A stretch of DNA of 34,349 nt from positions 1 through 34,349 of the IMG/VR virus record IMGVR_UViG_3300010400_000040, one strand, 5' to 3'. Below the pieces are notes generated by a model. It was not told where the DNA came from. It did not search any database and saw only the letters and a program-made list of their open reading frames with translations. This DNA is from a virus. Positions within the stretch are counted from its first letter, which is position 1; every line of letters starts with the position of its first letter. This document shows positions 1 to 7,084 of the stretch, one piece after another. The translations under genes and the position numbers were made by a program.

Positions 1-216
1 AGCCTGTGCCCTGTAGTGTCCACCGATCTCAGGATGATTGTTTTTGGCAGCCTGAAGACTCAACAGGCCATTATCAATAGGAGTAATAAGAGCATCAGGG
101 ATTTGAACGGTAGTAAGTTCGGGCACATCCAAAGCCGTTTTGATAGCATCATCGTCAAGCTTTACGCCTGCTTTCTGAAGTAAAATCGTGAGAAACTCTT
201 TTCCGGTCTTAGGCAT
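1..216 (-). CDS. Probable phage scaffold-like head protein (N-terminal part, cut by window end)
   Basis: An open frame starts at the ATG complement at 214-216 and runs off the left edge, giving 72 residues with no stop. It begins MPKTGKEFLTILLQKAGVKL and contains a stretch reading LLSLQAAKNNHPEIGGHY. The charged, helix-rich character and the words about amino acids AAKNNHPEI resemble capsid scaffold or minor head proteins of Bacteroidetes phages, but this is recognition by feel and not by a domain hit. It lies directly downstream of the small minus-strand gene at 274-558 and in the same direction as portal and MuF, so a major capsid gene would be expected beyond the left edge. The coding call is firm; the function is an inference. 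Confidence 0.6.
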   Translation of the reverse strand, partial: MPKTGKEFLTILLQKAGVKLDDDAIKTALDVPELTTVQIPDALITPIDNGLLSLQAAKNNHPEIGGHYRAQA

Positions 217-273
217 TATCTTCTTGGTTTTGGCTTTGTTGTACCACGACGACCGCCGCAGCAATATGTTTTA

Positions 274-558
274 TCAGGCTTCTGCATGTTTAGGTTTTGG
301 CCCTGGCTTTTTTCTGATTACAGGGTTTTCCTTCGTTGCAATGGGTCTTGGTTCGTCAACTGAAGTACTGACGTGCTCAATTTTCTTTCTTAAGTGAGCA
401 GGCAATCTCCGGTTTTGAATCTCCATTGCTTTTTTGGCTGTCGTTGGAAGAGCGGTCTCTTTGAAAACCGGCATGTTGGTGACCGGATCAATCTTCGGAC
501 GATTACCGTCTTCAGTAACAGGGGATATAACCCTTAAATAATCTCCTTTGAAATACAT
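274..558 (-). CDS. Small phage protein with basic Pro/Lys-rich tail, unknown function
   Basis: The predicted protein has 94 residues from the ATG at 558. The frame stays open up to 651, but the extra N-terminus would overlap the start of the divergent gene at 638, and the sequence from MYFKGDYLRVISP onward looks like the true beginning. It has a KxDPxTxxPxFKE segment, a KKAMEIQNRRLPAHLRKKI helix and ends KKPGPKPKHAEA, an AT-hook-like or nuclear-tail-like basic end. Similar small proteins with a conserved 'N..LP..L' helix and a KKPGPKPK tail occur in Bacteroidetes phage head-gene regions (from memory, not searched). It sits just before the probable scaffold gene. A head-completion or DNA-binding role is possible but unproven. 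Confidence 0.6.
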   Translation of the reverse strand: MYFKGDYLRVISPVTEDGNRPKIDPVTNMPVFKETALPTTAKKAMEIQNRRLPAHLRKKIEHVSTSVDEPRPIATKENPVIRKKPGPKPKHAEA

Positions 559-584
559 GGAAGTAAAATTACTTTCATTTTTTC

Positions 585-613
585 TTGAAAGTACTGTAAA
601 TTCAGTATTTTCG
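585..613 (+). promoter_or_regulatory. Candidate Bacteroidetes-type promoter for the plus-strand operon
   Basis: TTG at 585-587 is followed after 18 nt by TATTTTCG at 606-613, close to the Bacteroidetes primary sigma pattern TTTG-N17-19-TAnnTTTG. It lies 25 nt before the start codon at 638 and inside the divergent gap between the minus gene at 558 and the plus operon. Only sequence resemblance supports it. Confidence 0.35.
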
Positions 614-637
614 CTTAACAAGGCTAAGCAATATTTA

Positions 638-832
638 ATGAGTGTAATCAAAAAGGACAGGAAAACTTACAGCTTTCGGGAGGGCATGCCGACGGATGTT
701 TATCAAATAATCCTCCGCGAGCAAAACCGAATTAAGGAAGAAAAGAGCACCACGCAATACAGCATGGAACGAACTATTTATAATATTATCCGGGAATTTG
801 ACAGGTTGAAAAAATTGGAGGATAAAAAATGA
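638..832 (+). CDS. Small basic/coiled protein, unknown; first gene of the plus-strand operon
   Basis: The 64-residue frame starting at the ATG at 638 begins MSVIKKDRKTYSFREGMP and is rich in Lys, Glu and Arg, with a C-terminal helix ending RLKKLEDKK. A longer frame from 548 exists, but it would overlap the minus-strand gene at 274-558 and runs through the likely promoter, so the inner start is preferred. The stop overlaps the start of the next gene as ATGA, the pattern seen throughout this operon, which supports that it is translated. I do not recognise a family. The sequence TDVYQIILREQNRIK suggests a short helical protein. Confidence 0.6.
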   Translation: MSVIKKDRKTYSFREGMPTDVYQIILREQNRIKEEKSTTQYSMERTIYNIIREFDRLKKLEDKK

Positions 833-1017
833 ATGACTTAAAACAAGCTGCTATTGAATTAAAACACGAGAAAATATTTCTCGAAATAAAAATTCGAAAA
901 TTAATTGAAGAGTTTCAAAACAAAACCGGTTTCGAGGTCCAGGAAGTGGTCATAACAGAAATTCTCAACTATGGGGATAAGGCAGTAAGGGAGTATTACG
1001 TAAAACTTGCATTATAA
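829..1017 (+). CDS. Small helical protein, unknown
   Basis: This 62-residue protein begins MNDLKQAAIELKHEKIFLEI and is predicted by eye to be two amphipathic helices followed by a short VVITEILNYGDKAVREYYV segment. A GGAG ribosome binding sequence sits at 817-820, inside the end of the preceding gene. Its start overlaps the upstream stop as ATGA, and its stop overlaps the start of the glycosyltransferase as TAATG, so translation of the three genes is probably coupled. The second half resembles small phage proteins that carry an Ile/Val strand followed by a Tyr-rich end, but no function can be assigned. Confidence 0.6.
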   Translation: MNDLKQAAIELKHEKIFLEIKIRKLIEEFQNKTGFEVQEVVITEILNYGDKAVREYYVKLAL

Positions 1018-1748
1018 TGAACCTATCCCTTGCCATAACAACCTTTAACAGATATGAATTCACCATCGAATCATTCTGCCAGGTGATCGATGATCCGCGA
1101 ATTGATGATATAATTATACTTGACGACTGCTCAACAGATGGAAGTTTTGAAAAACTGGTCAGACATTTTGCAGGAATTGAGAAGGTCAGGGTAATGAGGC
1201 AGCTTAAGAATCGGGGGATGAGCTTGAACAAAAGGGATGCTATAAGTTTTGCGAGGAACGAGTGGGTGATAATCTTTGACAGTGATAATGTAATCACACC
1301 ATCGTTCATCGATGCCTTCGAAAAATCTCGCGTGCTAACTGAATCATTTGGTGAAGTTTTGGAAATAGATGACCCTTATTACAAGATTATCTATTGCCCC
1401 GACTTCGCCTCGCCAAGGTTCAATTATTTGAAATACTCTGGGAAAATAGTAAATAGGGAAAATGTAAAAAGAGTAATTAAAGATGAAATGGGCAACTGCT
1501 TGCTCAACACATGTAATTGCATAATTAACAGGGACGAATATCTTAGAGTATACAAGCCTAACCACGAAATGATCGCAACAGACACGATCTGGATGAATTA
1601 TTTATGGCTGAATGCCGGCAATTGGTTTTACGTAGTCCCTGACATGCAATACTTTCACCGCGTTCACCCCGGAAGTGGATTTCTGGAGGATGCGGCTTAC
1701 AATATGAAACAGGCAGAGAAGATAAAAAAAATGATCATGGCGCTATGA
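1017..1748 (+). CDS. Glycosyltransferase family 2 (GT-A fold)
   Basis: The 243-residue protein begins MNLSLAITTFNRYEFT, the classic GT2 opening strand. A nucleotide-binding LDDCSTD motif lies at residues 35-41 and the metal-binding DSD at 88-90, preceded by the conserved NRGMSLNKRDAISFA stretch. GT2 enzymes transfer a sugar from a nucleotide-sugar donor to a glycan, lipid or protein acceptor in the cytoplasm; the donor here cannot be told from sequence. No membrane segment is apparent, so it is likely soluble. Its start overlaps the preceding stop by one base and its stop overlaps the next gene as ATGA. It is the first recognisable enzyme of a cassette that also holds GT11, exostosin-like and GT7-like enzymes and three methyltransferases. 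Confidence 0.9.
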   Translation: MNLSLAITTFNRYEFTIESFCQVIDDPRIDDIIILDDCSTDGSFEKLVRHFAGIEKVRVMRQLKNRGMSLNKRDAISFARNEWVIIFDSDNVITPSFIDAFEKSRVLTESFGEVLEIDDPYYKIIYCPDFASPRFNYLKYSGKIVNRENVKRVIKDEMGNCLLNTCNCIINRDEYLRVYKPNHEMIATDTIWMNYLWLNAGNWFYVVPDMQYFHRVHPGSGFLEDAAYNMKQAEKIKKMIMAL

Positions 1749-1909
1749 AAGAAAAATTATTGACTTATCTGGCTGACAGGATTAAGCAAGAGGCCAGCTC
1801 CGCCGAGGAATATGTGCAGGAAATTGGAGATGAAACTAAAGCCGATGAGCATCTTGCAAAAATGGCCGCTTTTCAGGAAGTTGCTCGTTACGTAGAATCA
1901 AATCTTTAA
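1745..1909 (+). CDS. Small acidic helical protein, unknown
   Basis: A 54-residue frame starts at the ATGA overlap with the GT2 stop and ends with TAA at 1907-1909. It begins MKEKLLTYLADRIKQEASS and is rich in Glu, Ala and Lys, probably a helical hairpin with no Cys. It is short enough to be missed by gene finders, but the stop/start overlap and the way it fills the gap between GT2 and the next gene argue that it is real. I recognise no family. A small adaptor or regulator of the neighbouring transferase would fit but is speculation. Confidence 0.6.
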   Translation: MKEKLLTYLADRIKQEASSAEEYVQEIGDETKADEHLAKMAAFQEVARYVESNL

Positions 1910-1912
1910 TTC

Positions 1913-2254
1913 ATGACCATCCTCCAACCATTCCAGTTAAAAAGATACTTCACCAAAGAGCAGGAAAAAGATATGGAGAAAGATTTGGTGGGATATTTTA
2001 CCGGAAAAGCAAAGATCGGACTTTATACTATAGTGACCGAAAGCCCGGGTAGGAAGACAGACTATTATGTGGGGTTTATAGTTGAGCAGCCAGATAATCC
2101 CCGTCCGTTTATTATAGCGGTGCTTATTGAGGAAAAGAGGAAAACGTCAAAGGATTACTTTATGAAAGTGGCCGATCAGATTGCTGAGAAGGCAGATAAA
2201 TTACCTGAAAGAAAAAAGGCTTTAATTAAAAATCTTCAATCAATATTTAATTAA
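1913..2254 (+). CDS. Hypothetical protein, unknown
   Basis: The 113-residue protein begins MTILQPFQLKRYFTKEQEKD. It has an N-terminal charged helix, a central beta-type segment (GLYTIVTESPGRKTDYYVGF, then RPFIIAVLIEEKRK) and a C-terminal Lys-rich helix ending KKALIKNLQSIFN. The alternating hydrophobic pattern suggests a small alpha/beta fold. It starts 4 bases after the previous stop and its TAA overlaps the start of the fucosyltransferase as TAATG. I do not recognise a domain. Its place between two glycosyltransferases suggests it belongs to the same transcript but does not define a role. Confidence 0.65.
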   Translation: MTILQPFQLKRYFTKEQEKDMEKDLVGYFTGKAKIGLYTIVTESPGRKTDYYVGFIVEQPDNPRPFIIAVLIEEKRKTSKDYFMKVADQIAEKADKLPERKKALIKNLQSIFN

Positions 2255-2991
2255 TGGTTACTTGTAAGCTATGGGCCGGGGCCGCCAACCAGTTATTTAT
2301 GATCAGTGCAACGATTTGCCATGCTTTAAGAATGAATACAAGTTGCGCCTTCCCCAAAAAGACTATTAATCCAAAAATATGGAGAACTTATATTCATAAT
2401 CTTCCTGAGGTAAGGCCAGGATATTCGACAAAGAATTACTTCAAACAGCCAGATCATTCTTTTACGCCTATCCCCGATGAGCAGGATATTACATTAGAGG
2501 GATATTTCCAGAGTGACAAATATTGGTATGCGCATAAGGAACAACTAGGTGAGATTTTAAGATTTGAATACAAGCCAGCTGAATATGTTGCCATTCATGT
2601 GAGAAGGGGGGATTACCTCTTATATGCTGACAGGTTCCCGGTACTACCCACTGCATACTACCAAACGGCAATTGATTACATGACTGGCGAAGGACACGAA
2701 TTATTCAGAATTTTTTCCGACGACATCCCATGGTGCAAAAAATTCTTTGGTGACAGTTTGATCGATCCCGATTTTGAGTATTCAATTGGAAAAGATCCAA
2801 TTCAGGATATTAAAGACATGTTCAATGCCAAGGCATTTATAATTGCAAATTCGACCTTCAGCCTTTTCCCGGCTCTATTAAGGAGCGATAGCCCAATTGT
2901 GATTTCCCCGTCAGAACACCGGTGGTTTGGGCCCAATGGACAGGATATGAATTCGTTGGACCGATTGCCCGATAGGTTTATTAAAATATAA
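2254..2991 (+). CDS. GT11-family fucosyltransferase-like protein
   Basis: The 245-residue protein carries HVRRGDY at residues 115-121, the donor-binding signature of GT11 alpha-1,2-fucosyltransferases (also shared with GT23/GT37-type folds). Near the N-terminus, WAGAANQLF at 7-15 matches the family's G-L-G-N-Q-L/M-F opening with changes, and the later FSDDIPWCKKFF and NSTFSLFPALL segments match the family's conserved C-terminal half. Known GT11 enzymes transfer L-fucose from GDP-fucose in alpha-1,2 linkage, usually to galactose. The length is near but shorter than the usual 280-300, mostly from a compact middle. Fucose transfer is inferred. A GT7-like galactosyltransferase further along the operon could supply a galactose acceptor. 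Confidence 0.88.
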   Translation: MVTCKLWAGAANQLFMISATICHALRMNTSCAFPKKTINPKIWRTYIHNLPEVRPGYSTKNYFKQPDHSFTPIPDEQDITLEGYFQSDKYWYAHKEQLGEILRFEYKPAEYVAIHVRRGDYLLYADRFPVLPTAYYQTAIDYMTGEGHELFRIFSDDIPWCKKFFGDSLIDPDFEYSIGKDPIQDIKDMFNAKAFIIANSTFSLFPALLRSDSPIVISPSEHRWFGPNGQDMNSLDRLPDRFIKI

Positions 2992-2995
2992 GCAA

Positions 2996-3511
2996 ATGAC
3001 CCTCCAAGACCTCGCAATCAAATATGGTTCAGATAAAGCAGAACATGGATATTGTCCATTCTATGAACAAACCTTGCCAAAATCGCCTAAAAAGATATTG
3101 GAAATAGGGGTTTTTAAAGGTGCTTCAATTCGTATGTGGAAAGAATGGTTTCCTGAATGCCAAATTCACGGTCTTGATCTGTTTATAGAAAACCCAATCC
3201 CGGATATACCTGGCATTATCTGGCACAAAGGCAATCAATGTGATTGGGAATTACTGGAACTGTTGAGAAAAGAAAATTTTGATATTATTATCGATGATGG
3301 AAGTCATGCCAGCCGTGACCAGCTAATGACATTTTTCGGTTTATTTAATGGTAACGAATATTATATCGAGGATATTCATTGTTGTGATCATGAGTTTTAC
3401 AGGAACGGGCTGCCTTTTTCTCAAACTGCCAAAAGGTTGTTTTCTGATAATAACAATACATCTGTATTTTATGACTGTCAATCACCCATAGTTCTAATAC
3501 AATCAATATGA
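2996..3511 (+). CDS. Class I SAM-dependent methyltransferase, macrolide/sugar O-methyltransferase-like
   Basis: The 171-residue protein has the SAM-binding motif LEIGVFKGAS at residues 35-44, an acidic strand-end HGLDLF, and IDDGSH at 99-104, which is typical of the mycinamicin/rhamnosyl O-methyltransferase group (MycE/MycF type, metal-dependent sugar O-methylation). The opening MTLQDLAIKYGSDKAEHGYCPFYE is also typical of that group, where a conserved YGSDK motif precedes the fold. It is shorter than most members, which run to about 200-250 residues, so the C-terminus may be reduced. It overlaps the next methyltransferase by 4 bases as ATGA. Methylation of a sugar hydroxyl on the glycan made by this operon is the likely role. 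Confidence 0.85.
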   Translation: MTLQDLAIKYGSDKAEHGYCPFYEQTLPKSPKKILEIGVFKGASIRMWKEWFPECQIHGLDLFIENPIPDIPGIIWHKGNQCDWELLELLRKENFDIIIDDGSHASRDQLMTFFGLFNGNEYYIEDIHCCDHEFYRNGLPFSQTAKRLFSDNNNTSVFYDCQSPIVLIQSI

Positions 3512-4257
3512 GTTGGAAGCTTGACAAAAAAAACACAACCTCCTATCTTGAGATTTGCCAACGGGCGGTAGATGATGAGGAAACATTTGCCAATTTCAGG
3601 CAAATGGACCCGATCAACATGATCATCGAGAATAGCCCTGAAAAGAGTGGCCGCGAATATTGGAATTGTATAAATGACCGACACCCGCGACTGCTACCCC
3701 ACTTTGACAAATTCCAAACCTCGGATGATATTGGGAACCCCGCTAAAATGTTCGTAGGTGATTATGTATTATCTCCCTCTACACTAAGATATATTAAAAC
3801 ACTTGGCGACCTTGATAATTTCTTTGGTTCATTAAGTGGTATGACAATAGCTGAGATCGGAGCCGGTTACGGGGGTTTGTGCAAAATAATTCACGATGTT
3901 TACACGCCCGCAGACTATCACATTTTTGATCTCCCTGAACCTATTGCACTACAAAAAAAGTTTCTTTCATCGTTCGGCATAAATCCCATAACAGATGAAT
4001 ATCCCGATGAGATTGATCTTCTTATAGCAATGTATTCCTGGTCGGAATTGTCAGAAGAACTACAGGTGGAATATCTAAACAAGGTTATTAAGAAGGCAAA
4101 AAACTGCTACATCATGTTGAACTATGATATGGATAGTTGTTATCAACTGTTAATGGATGCCTTCCCATCTGCTAACATTTCAGACTGGAACATTTTCTAT
4201 AATGAGCAGAATACCGAATATGCCCCATATAACCGGTTTATAATTATAAAAAATTAA
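3508..4257 (+). CDS. Putative sugar O-methyltransferase
   Basis: The 249-residue protein has a class I methyltransferase core with EIGAGYGGLCKII starting at residue 116 and a following HIFDLPEPIALQKKF segment, where the Asp and Pro residues resemble the second SAM-contact strand of the 'putative sugar O-methyltransferase' family found in polysaccharide gene clusters. The N-terminal 100 residues are family-specific and include the words REYWNCIND and FVGDYVLSPSTLRYI. Residues YSWSELSEE fit the family's motif after the fourth strand. It starts on the preceding stop (ATGA) and ends three bases before the FkbM gene. Substrate is unknown, probably a sugar of the glycan made by the neighbouring transferases. 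Confidence 0.83.
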   Translation: MSWKLDKKNTTSYLEICQRAVDDEETFANFRQMDPINMIIENSPEKSGREYWNCINDRHPRLLPHFDKFQTSDDIGNPAKMFVGDYVLSPSTLRYIKTLGDLDNFFGSLSGMTIAEIGAGYGGLCKIIHDVYTPADYHIFDLPEPIALQKKFLSSFGINPITDEYPDEIDLLIAMYSWSELSEELQVEYLNKVIKKAKNCYIMLNYDMDSCYQLLMDAFPSANISDWNIFYNEQNTEYAPYNRFIIIKN

Positions 4258-4260
4258 TCG

Positions 4261-4896
4261 ATGCTCCTTAATTTCCCCCAACTGGTTTCAAAATACAAAG
4301 TCAAAGCCGATGGATGTATCCATGTAGGCGCCCACTACGCCCAGGAACACCCCCAATATGCCGCTGCTGGAATAAAACGCTTCGTATACATTGAACCATG
4401 TGCCGATGCCTTCAATGTTCTTAAAAACAAGTTCGGCGCCCATCATCACATTCAGCTTTTCAACTACGCCTGTGGTGATACGGAAGGTCAACAGGTCATG
4501 TATACCGGTAGCCAGAACGAAGGCCAGAGTAATAGCCTTCTAAAGATGGATAAACATCTTCAGATCCACCCGGGAATAACCTTACCCAATACCGAACTGG
4601 TTAGCGTTAAGAGATTGGATAGTCTGGGACTCGCTCACAAGGGATATCAATTACTGGTCATGGATTGCCAGGGATATGAGGGCCGAGTCTTAAAAGGTGG
4701 AATGGAAACGCTGAAGCAGATGAATTACGTCTATACCGAGATCAACCGGGACACTGTTTATAAGGATTGTACCCTAATTGAGGAATTAAATGAATTGCTT
4801 GATGATTTCATGCCTGTAGAAATCGGGGGCTGGGTCGGTGGCATGTGGAGCGATGCCTTTTATGTCCGTAAAACCCTTTTAATGGCGTCAATATGA
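4261..4896 (+). CDS. FkbM-family methyltransferase
   Basis: The 211-residue protein shows the FkbM layout. CIHVGAH begins at residue 19 (SAM-binding glycine loop). It is followed by FVYIEPCADAF, where the acidic residue binds the SAM ribose, then NYACGDTEGQQVMY and the VKRLDSLGL region. MDCQGYEGRVLKGG is the strongly conserved FkbM motif near the C-terminal third. FkbM proteins methylate hydroxyl groups on sugars or polyketides and are common in polysaccharide loci. It overlaps the next gene by 4 bases. It is the third methyltransferase in a row, so multiple positions on one glycan, or alternative sugars, may be capped. Confidence 0.9.
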   Translation: MLLNFPQLVSKYKVKADGCIHVGAHYAQEHPQYAAAGIKRFVYIEPCADAFNVLKNKFGAHHHIQLFNYACGDTEGQQVMYTGSQNEGQSNSLLKMDKHLQIHPGITLPNTELVSVKRLDSLGLAHKGYQLLVMDCQGYEGRVLKGGMETLKQMNYVYTEINRDTVYKDCTLIEELNELLDDFMPVEIGGWVGGMWSDAFYVRKTLLMASI

Positions 4897-5762
4897 GACT
4901 CAACGCTCAACAACTGGAAAGATATCACCAACGCATAGCACTGGCCAATGCTATTCAAAAAGTGCATCCCGAGTACCAACCAAAACAAGTTCACCGATAC
5001 CCGGAAGACAATACCCATGAGTTCGAGCGGTGGTTTAGTGACAACACATCAGTCGAGGAATTAATTGGAAAGGCAAGAACCTACCTTCCCATTTTCTGGA
5101 CGGCCTATTGGTGCAATAACGGTTATGGAAGAAAAGAAAAAGGACATAACCGGTTACAGAGATATATTGACTCACTGCCCAGAAACAAAACTTACTTTAC
5201 TATCTGCCAATATGATGATGGATGTATGGTTGACTTCAAAGATTTGGACATTAAGATATTCGGAATGAGTGGGGGACGAATTGACTACCCTATCCCACTA
5301 CTCTGTATGCCTCATAAGTTTGAATTCCCAGGAATAGAGAAAGATATTTTTTGTTCGTTTGTAGGAGGCGATACTCATCCAATAAGGCGGGAACTGGTTA
5401 AACAATTGGAAGGAAAAGATGGGTATTATGTTACGATGAAAAAGCATTCATTACAAGATTACTGCCGCATAATGGCAAGGTCGGTATTTGCATTGTGCCC
5501 AAGGGGGTATGGGAAAACCAGCTTCAGAATATCCGAGGCAATACAATATGGTGCGATACCGGTTTATGTGAGTGATGAGTTTATCACACCTTATGATGAA
5601 TACGCTTATTACATGCTCTGCGAAACCAATATCTCCAACGCTGTCAACGAAATAAGCCGTTATCACAATGAGACAATTGCTTTGGCACAGCAAAAAGTAA
5701 AAACAGCTTCAGAACTTTTCACTTACCAAGGCTGCAAACAAAAGATACTGGAGAATATATGA
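4893..5762 (+). CDS. Exostosin/GT47-like glycosyltransferase
   Basis: The 289-residue protein resembles the exostosin (GT47) C-terminal GT-B domain. The key segment ALCPRGYGKTSFRISEAIQY followed by GAIPVYVSDEF is the family's donor-binding region, where the pattern CPxGxxxxSxRxxEAxxxGxIPVxxSD is conserved. An upstream CSFVGGDTHPIRRELVKQL also matches the usual 'F-x-G-x-x-x-x-x-R' strand. No membrane anchor is seen, unlike animal exostosins, as expected for bacterial and phage forms. The N-terminal 80 residues have a charged helix. Bacterial members act in polysaccharide and surface glycan synthesis; donor and linkage are unknown. It overlaps both neighbours by 4 bases, so it is translationally coupled. 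Confidence 0.88.
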   Translation: MRLNAQQLERYHQRIALANAIQKVHPEYQPKQVHRYPEDNTHEFERWFSDNTSVEELIGKARTYLPIFWTAYWCNNGYGRKEKGHNRLQRYIDSLPRNKTYFTICQYDDGCMVDFKDLDIKIFGMSGGRIDYPIPLLCMPHKFEFPGIEKDIFCSFVGGDTHPIRRELVKQLEGKDGYYVTMKKHSLQDYCRIMARSVFALCPRGYGKTSFRISEAIQYGAIPVYVSDEFITPYDEYAYYMLCETNISNAVNEISRYHNETIALAQQKVKTASELFTYQGCKQKILENI

Positions 5763-6166
5763 GGAAACAACTCCACACTCTCGACGCCGGGATATTCCCT
5801 TTCAAAGTAATGCTATCATCGGGATTCACGTATGATGAAATCATTAAGGAACTTAAGAAACAGAAATGCGATCAATGGGCATTAGGATTAAGAGATGATA
5901 AGGAGTTCATTGGAGGTGGGAAAAATTTCGCGCTTCACCGAAATATAAACCATCCGAAGAATGGTGAGTCAACTTTCTTCTATATAATTTTTATTGAACC
6001 ATTTAACTTTTCTGATTGGTCAATGTGTAAACTTGCCCATGAAGTACTTCATATTTGCCAGTTCATGTTGCCATTAATGCTTGACCGGAATAGAGAGTAT
6101 GAATGTGAGGCTTATTTACATAGTCATTTAATGGAGCAGGCTTTAAAAAAATTGAGAGGAAGATGA
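5759..6166 (+). CDS. Small zincin-like protein (HEVLH motif)
   Basis: The 135-residue protein has LAHEVLHICQFM, containing HExxH at residues 94-98, followed about 17 residues later by YECEAYLHSH with Glu at 115 and 117, as expected for the third zinc ligand of gluzincin-like folds. The first 70 residues form a plausible beta-rich lead-in. No signal peptide is present, so it would act in the cytoplasm or in the virion. Metallopeptidase function is not proven, because several small phage zincin-like proteins are of unknown activity. It lies between the exostosin-like transferase and an unknown gene with ATGA overlaps on both sides. Confidence 0.7.
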   Translation: MRKQLHTLDAGIFPFKVMLSSGFTYDEIIKELKKQKCDQWALGLRDDKEFIGGGKNFALHRNINHPKNGESTFFYIIFIEPFNFSDWSMCKLAHEVLHICQFMLPLMLDRNREYECEAYLHSHLMEQALKKLRGR

Positions 6167-6492
6167 ATACAATAACTGAATTGGATAAAATTCCAAAGTC
6201 GGAATGGCCGGAAATTTATTGTAGTCTTAACAGATGGATAATTCCAAACCAATTAATACACTTAAGACCTAACTGGTGGCCTTATATATTACATTACGAT
6301 AACTTTTCAGACGTTAAAACTTTTATAGACCCGCTTATGGAACATATAAAGAACCATATACCCGATAAGGTACTAAGTCGAGAATGGAATAAGGATACCA
6401 TGTCTGATGAACAACATGAACGATGGTATAATTTATCTGAAAATGAAAAGTTGAATTTTAATGCAACCGACAATCATAATCCCATACCGTAA
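6163..6492 (+). CDS. Hypothetical protein, Trp-rich
   Basis: The 109-residue protein begins MNTITELDKIPKSEWPEIYC and contains many aromatic residues, including LRPNWWPYILHYDNF. The C-terminal part is acidic and Asn-rich, ending NATDNHNPIP. It overlaps the zincin gene by 4 bases and the GT7-like gene by 32 bases in a different frame. I do not recognise a domain. The overlap with the following gene could reflect translational coupling, and the last 11 residues may be dispensable. No Cys pattern or membrane segment suggests a function. Confidence 0.6.
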   Translation: MNTITELDKIPKSEWPEIYCSLNRWIIPNQLIHLRPNWWPYILHYDNFSDVKTFIDPLMEHIKNHIPDKVLSREWNKDTMSDEQHERWYNLSENEKLNFNATDNHNPIP

Positions 6493-7084
6493 CCGCCAAA
6501 AGCATATCCAACAATTCCTTCCTCATTACAGGAAGCTGTTACCGGCCACTACATTCTTAGTCATCGAGCAATCAATAAATAAACCATTCAATGCTTTTAA
6601 GCTACTTAACGTTGGCGTCAAGCTTTCATGGGATACCGCTGACTACTTTTGCTTCCATGATGTGGATATGCTGGTTCAAGGAAAGCCTGATTATTCTTAC
6701 CCGGAGAATCCTACCCACCTCGCCACAAATGCATCTCAATTTAACTGGCAAATGCCATTTCCGGAATACTTTGGAGGTGTTACATTATTCAATAAAGCTG
6801 ATTTCGAGAAGTGTAACGGCTTCAGCAATAACTTTTTTTCATGGGCCGGAGGCGACAACGAGATGTATTATAGGGTGAAATCCGTGGGTCTTAAAATAAC
6901 CAGGCGTCCGCACAGATACTTATCTTTGCCTCATCCTAAATCCCATCCTACAGGGTTTGATCCAGTGAGACAAAAGCAGGCCGAACAGCCACGGAAAGAT
7001 GATGATGGCTTGAGTCATGTGGATTTTAAGATTATTGGGGAGAAGGAAATACAAAATGGGAAAATTATAACTGTTGAGATATGA
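6461..7084 (+). CDS. GT7-like (beta-1,4-galactosyltransferase-like) glycosyltransferase
   Basis: The 207-residue protein has the GT7 pattern in order: TIIIPYRNR near the N-terminus, FNAFKLLNVG at residues 43-52 (family pattern FNR-A-LLN-G), FHDVDM at 65-70 (metal-binding DxD region), EYFGGVTLFNKADFEKCNGF at 102-121 (family YFGGV), and SWAGGDNEMYYRV at 127-139 (family GWGGEDDD-R). Eukaryotic members transfer galactose or N-acetylgalactosamine from UDP-sugars to terminal GlcNAc. Bacterial and phage forms are less studied. The DNE in place of EDD keeps acidic character. This enzyme would be expected to act on the same glycan as the GT2 and GT11 enzymes. The ATG at 6461 gives the complete fold. 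Confidence 0.88.
   Translation: MQPTIIIPYRNRQKHIQQFLPHYRKLLPATTFLVIEQSINKPFNAFKLLNVGVKLSWDTADYFCFHDVDMLVQGKPDYSYPENPTHLATNASQFNWQMPFPEYFGGVTLFNKADFEKCNGFSNNFFSWAGGDNEMYYRVKSVGLKITRRPHRYLSLPHPKSHPTGFDPVRQKQAEQPRKDDDGLSHVDFKIIGEKEIQNGKIITVEI

Noticed and set aside
6591-6878. Second plus-strand frame inside the GT7-like gene
   Set aside because: It does not resemble any protein, while the GT7-like frame has all family motifs in order.
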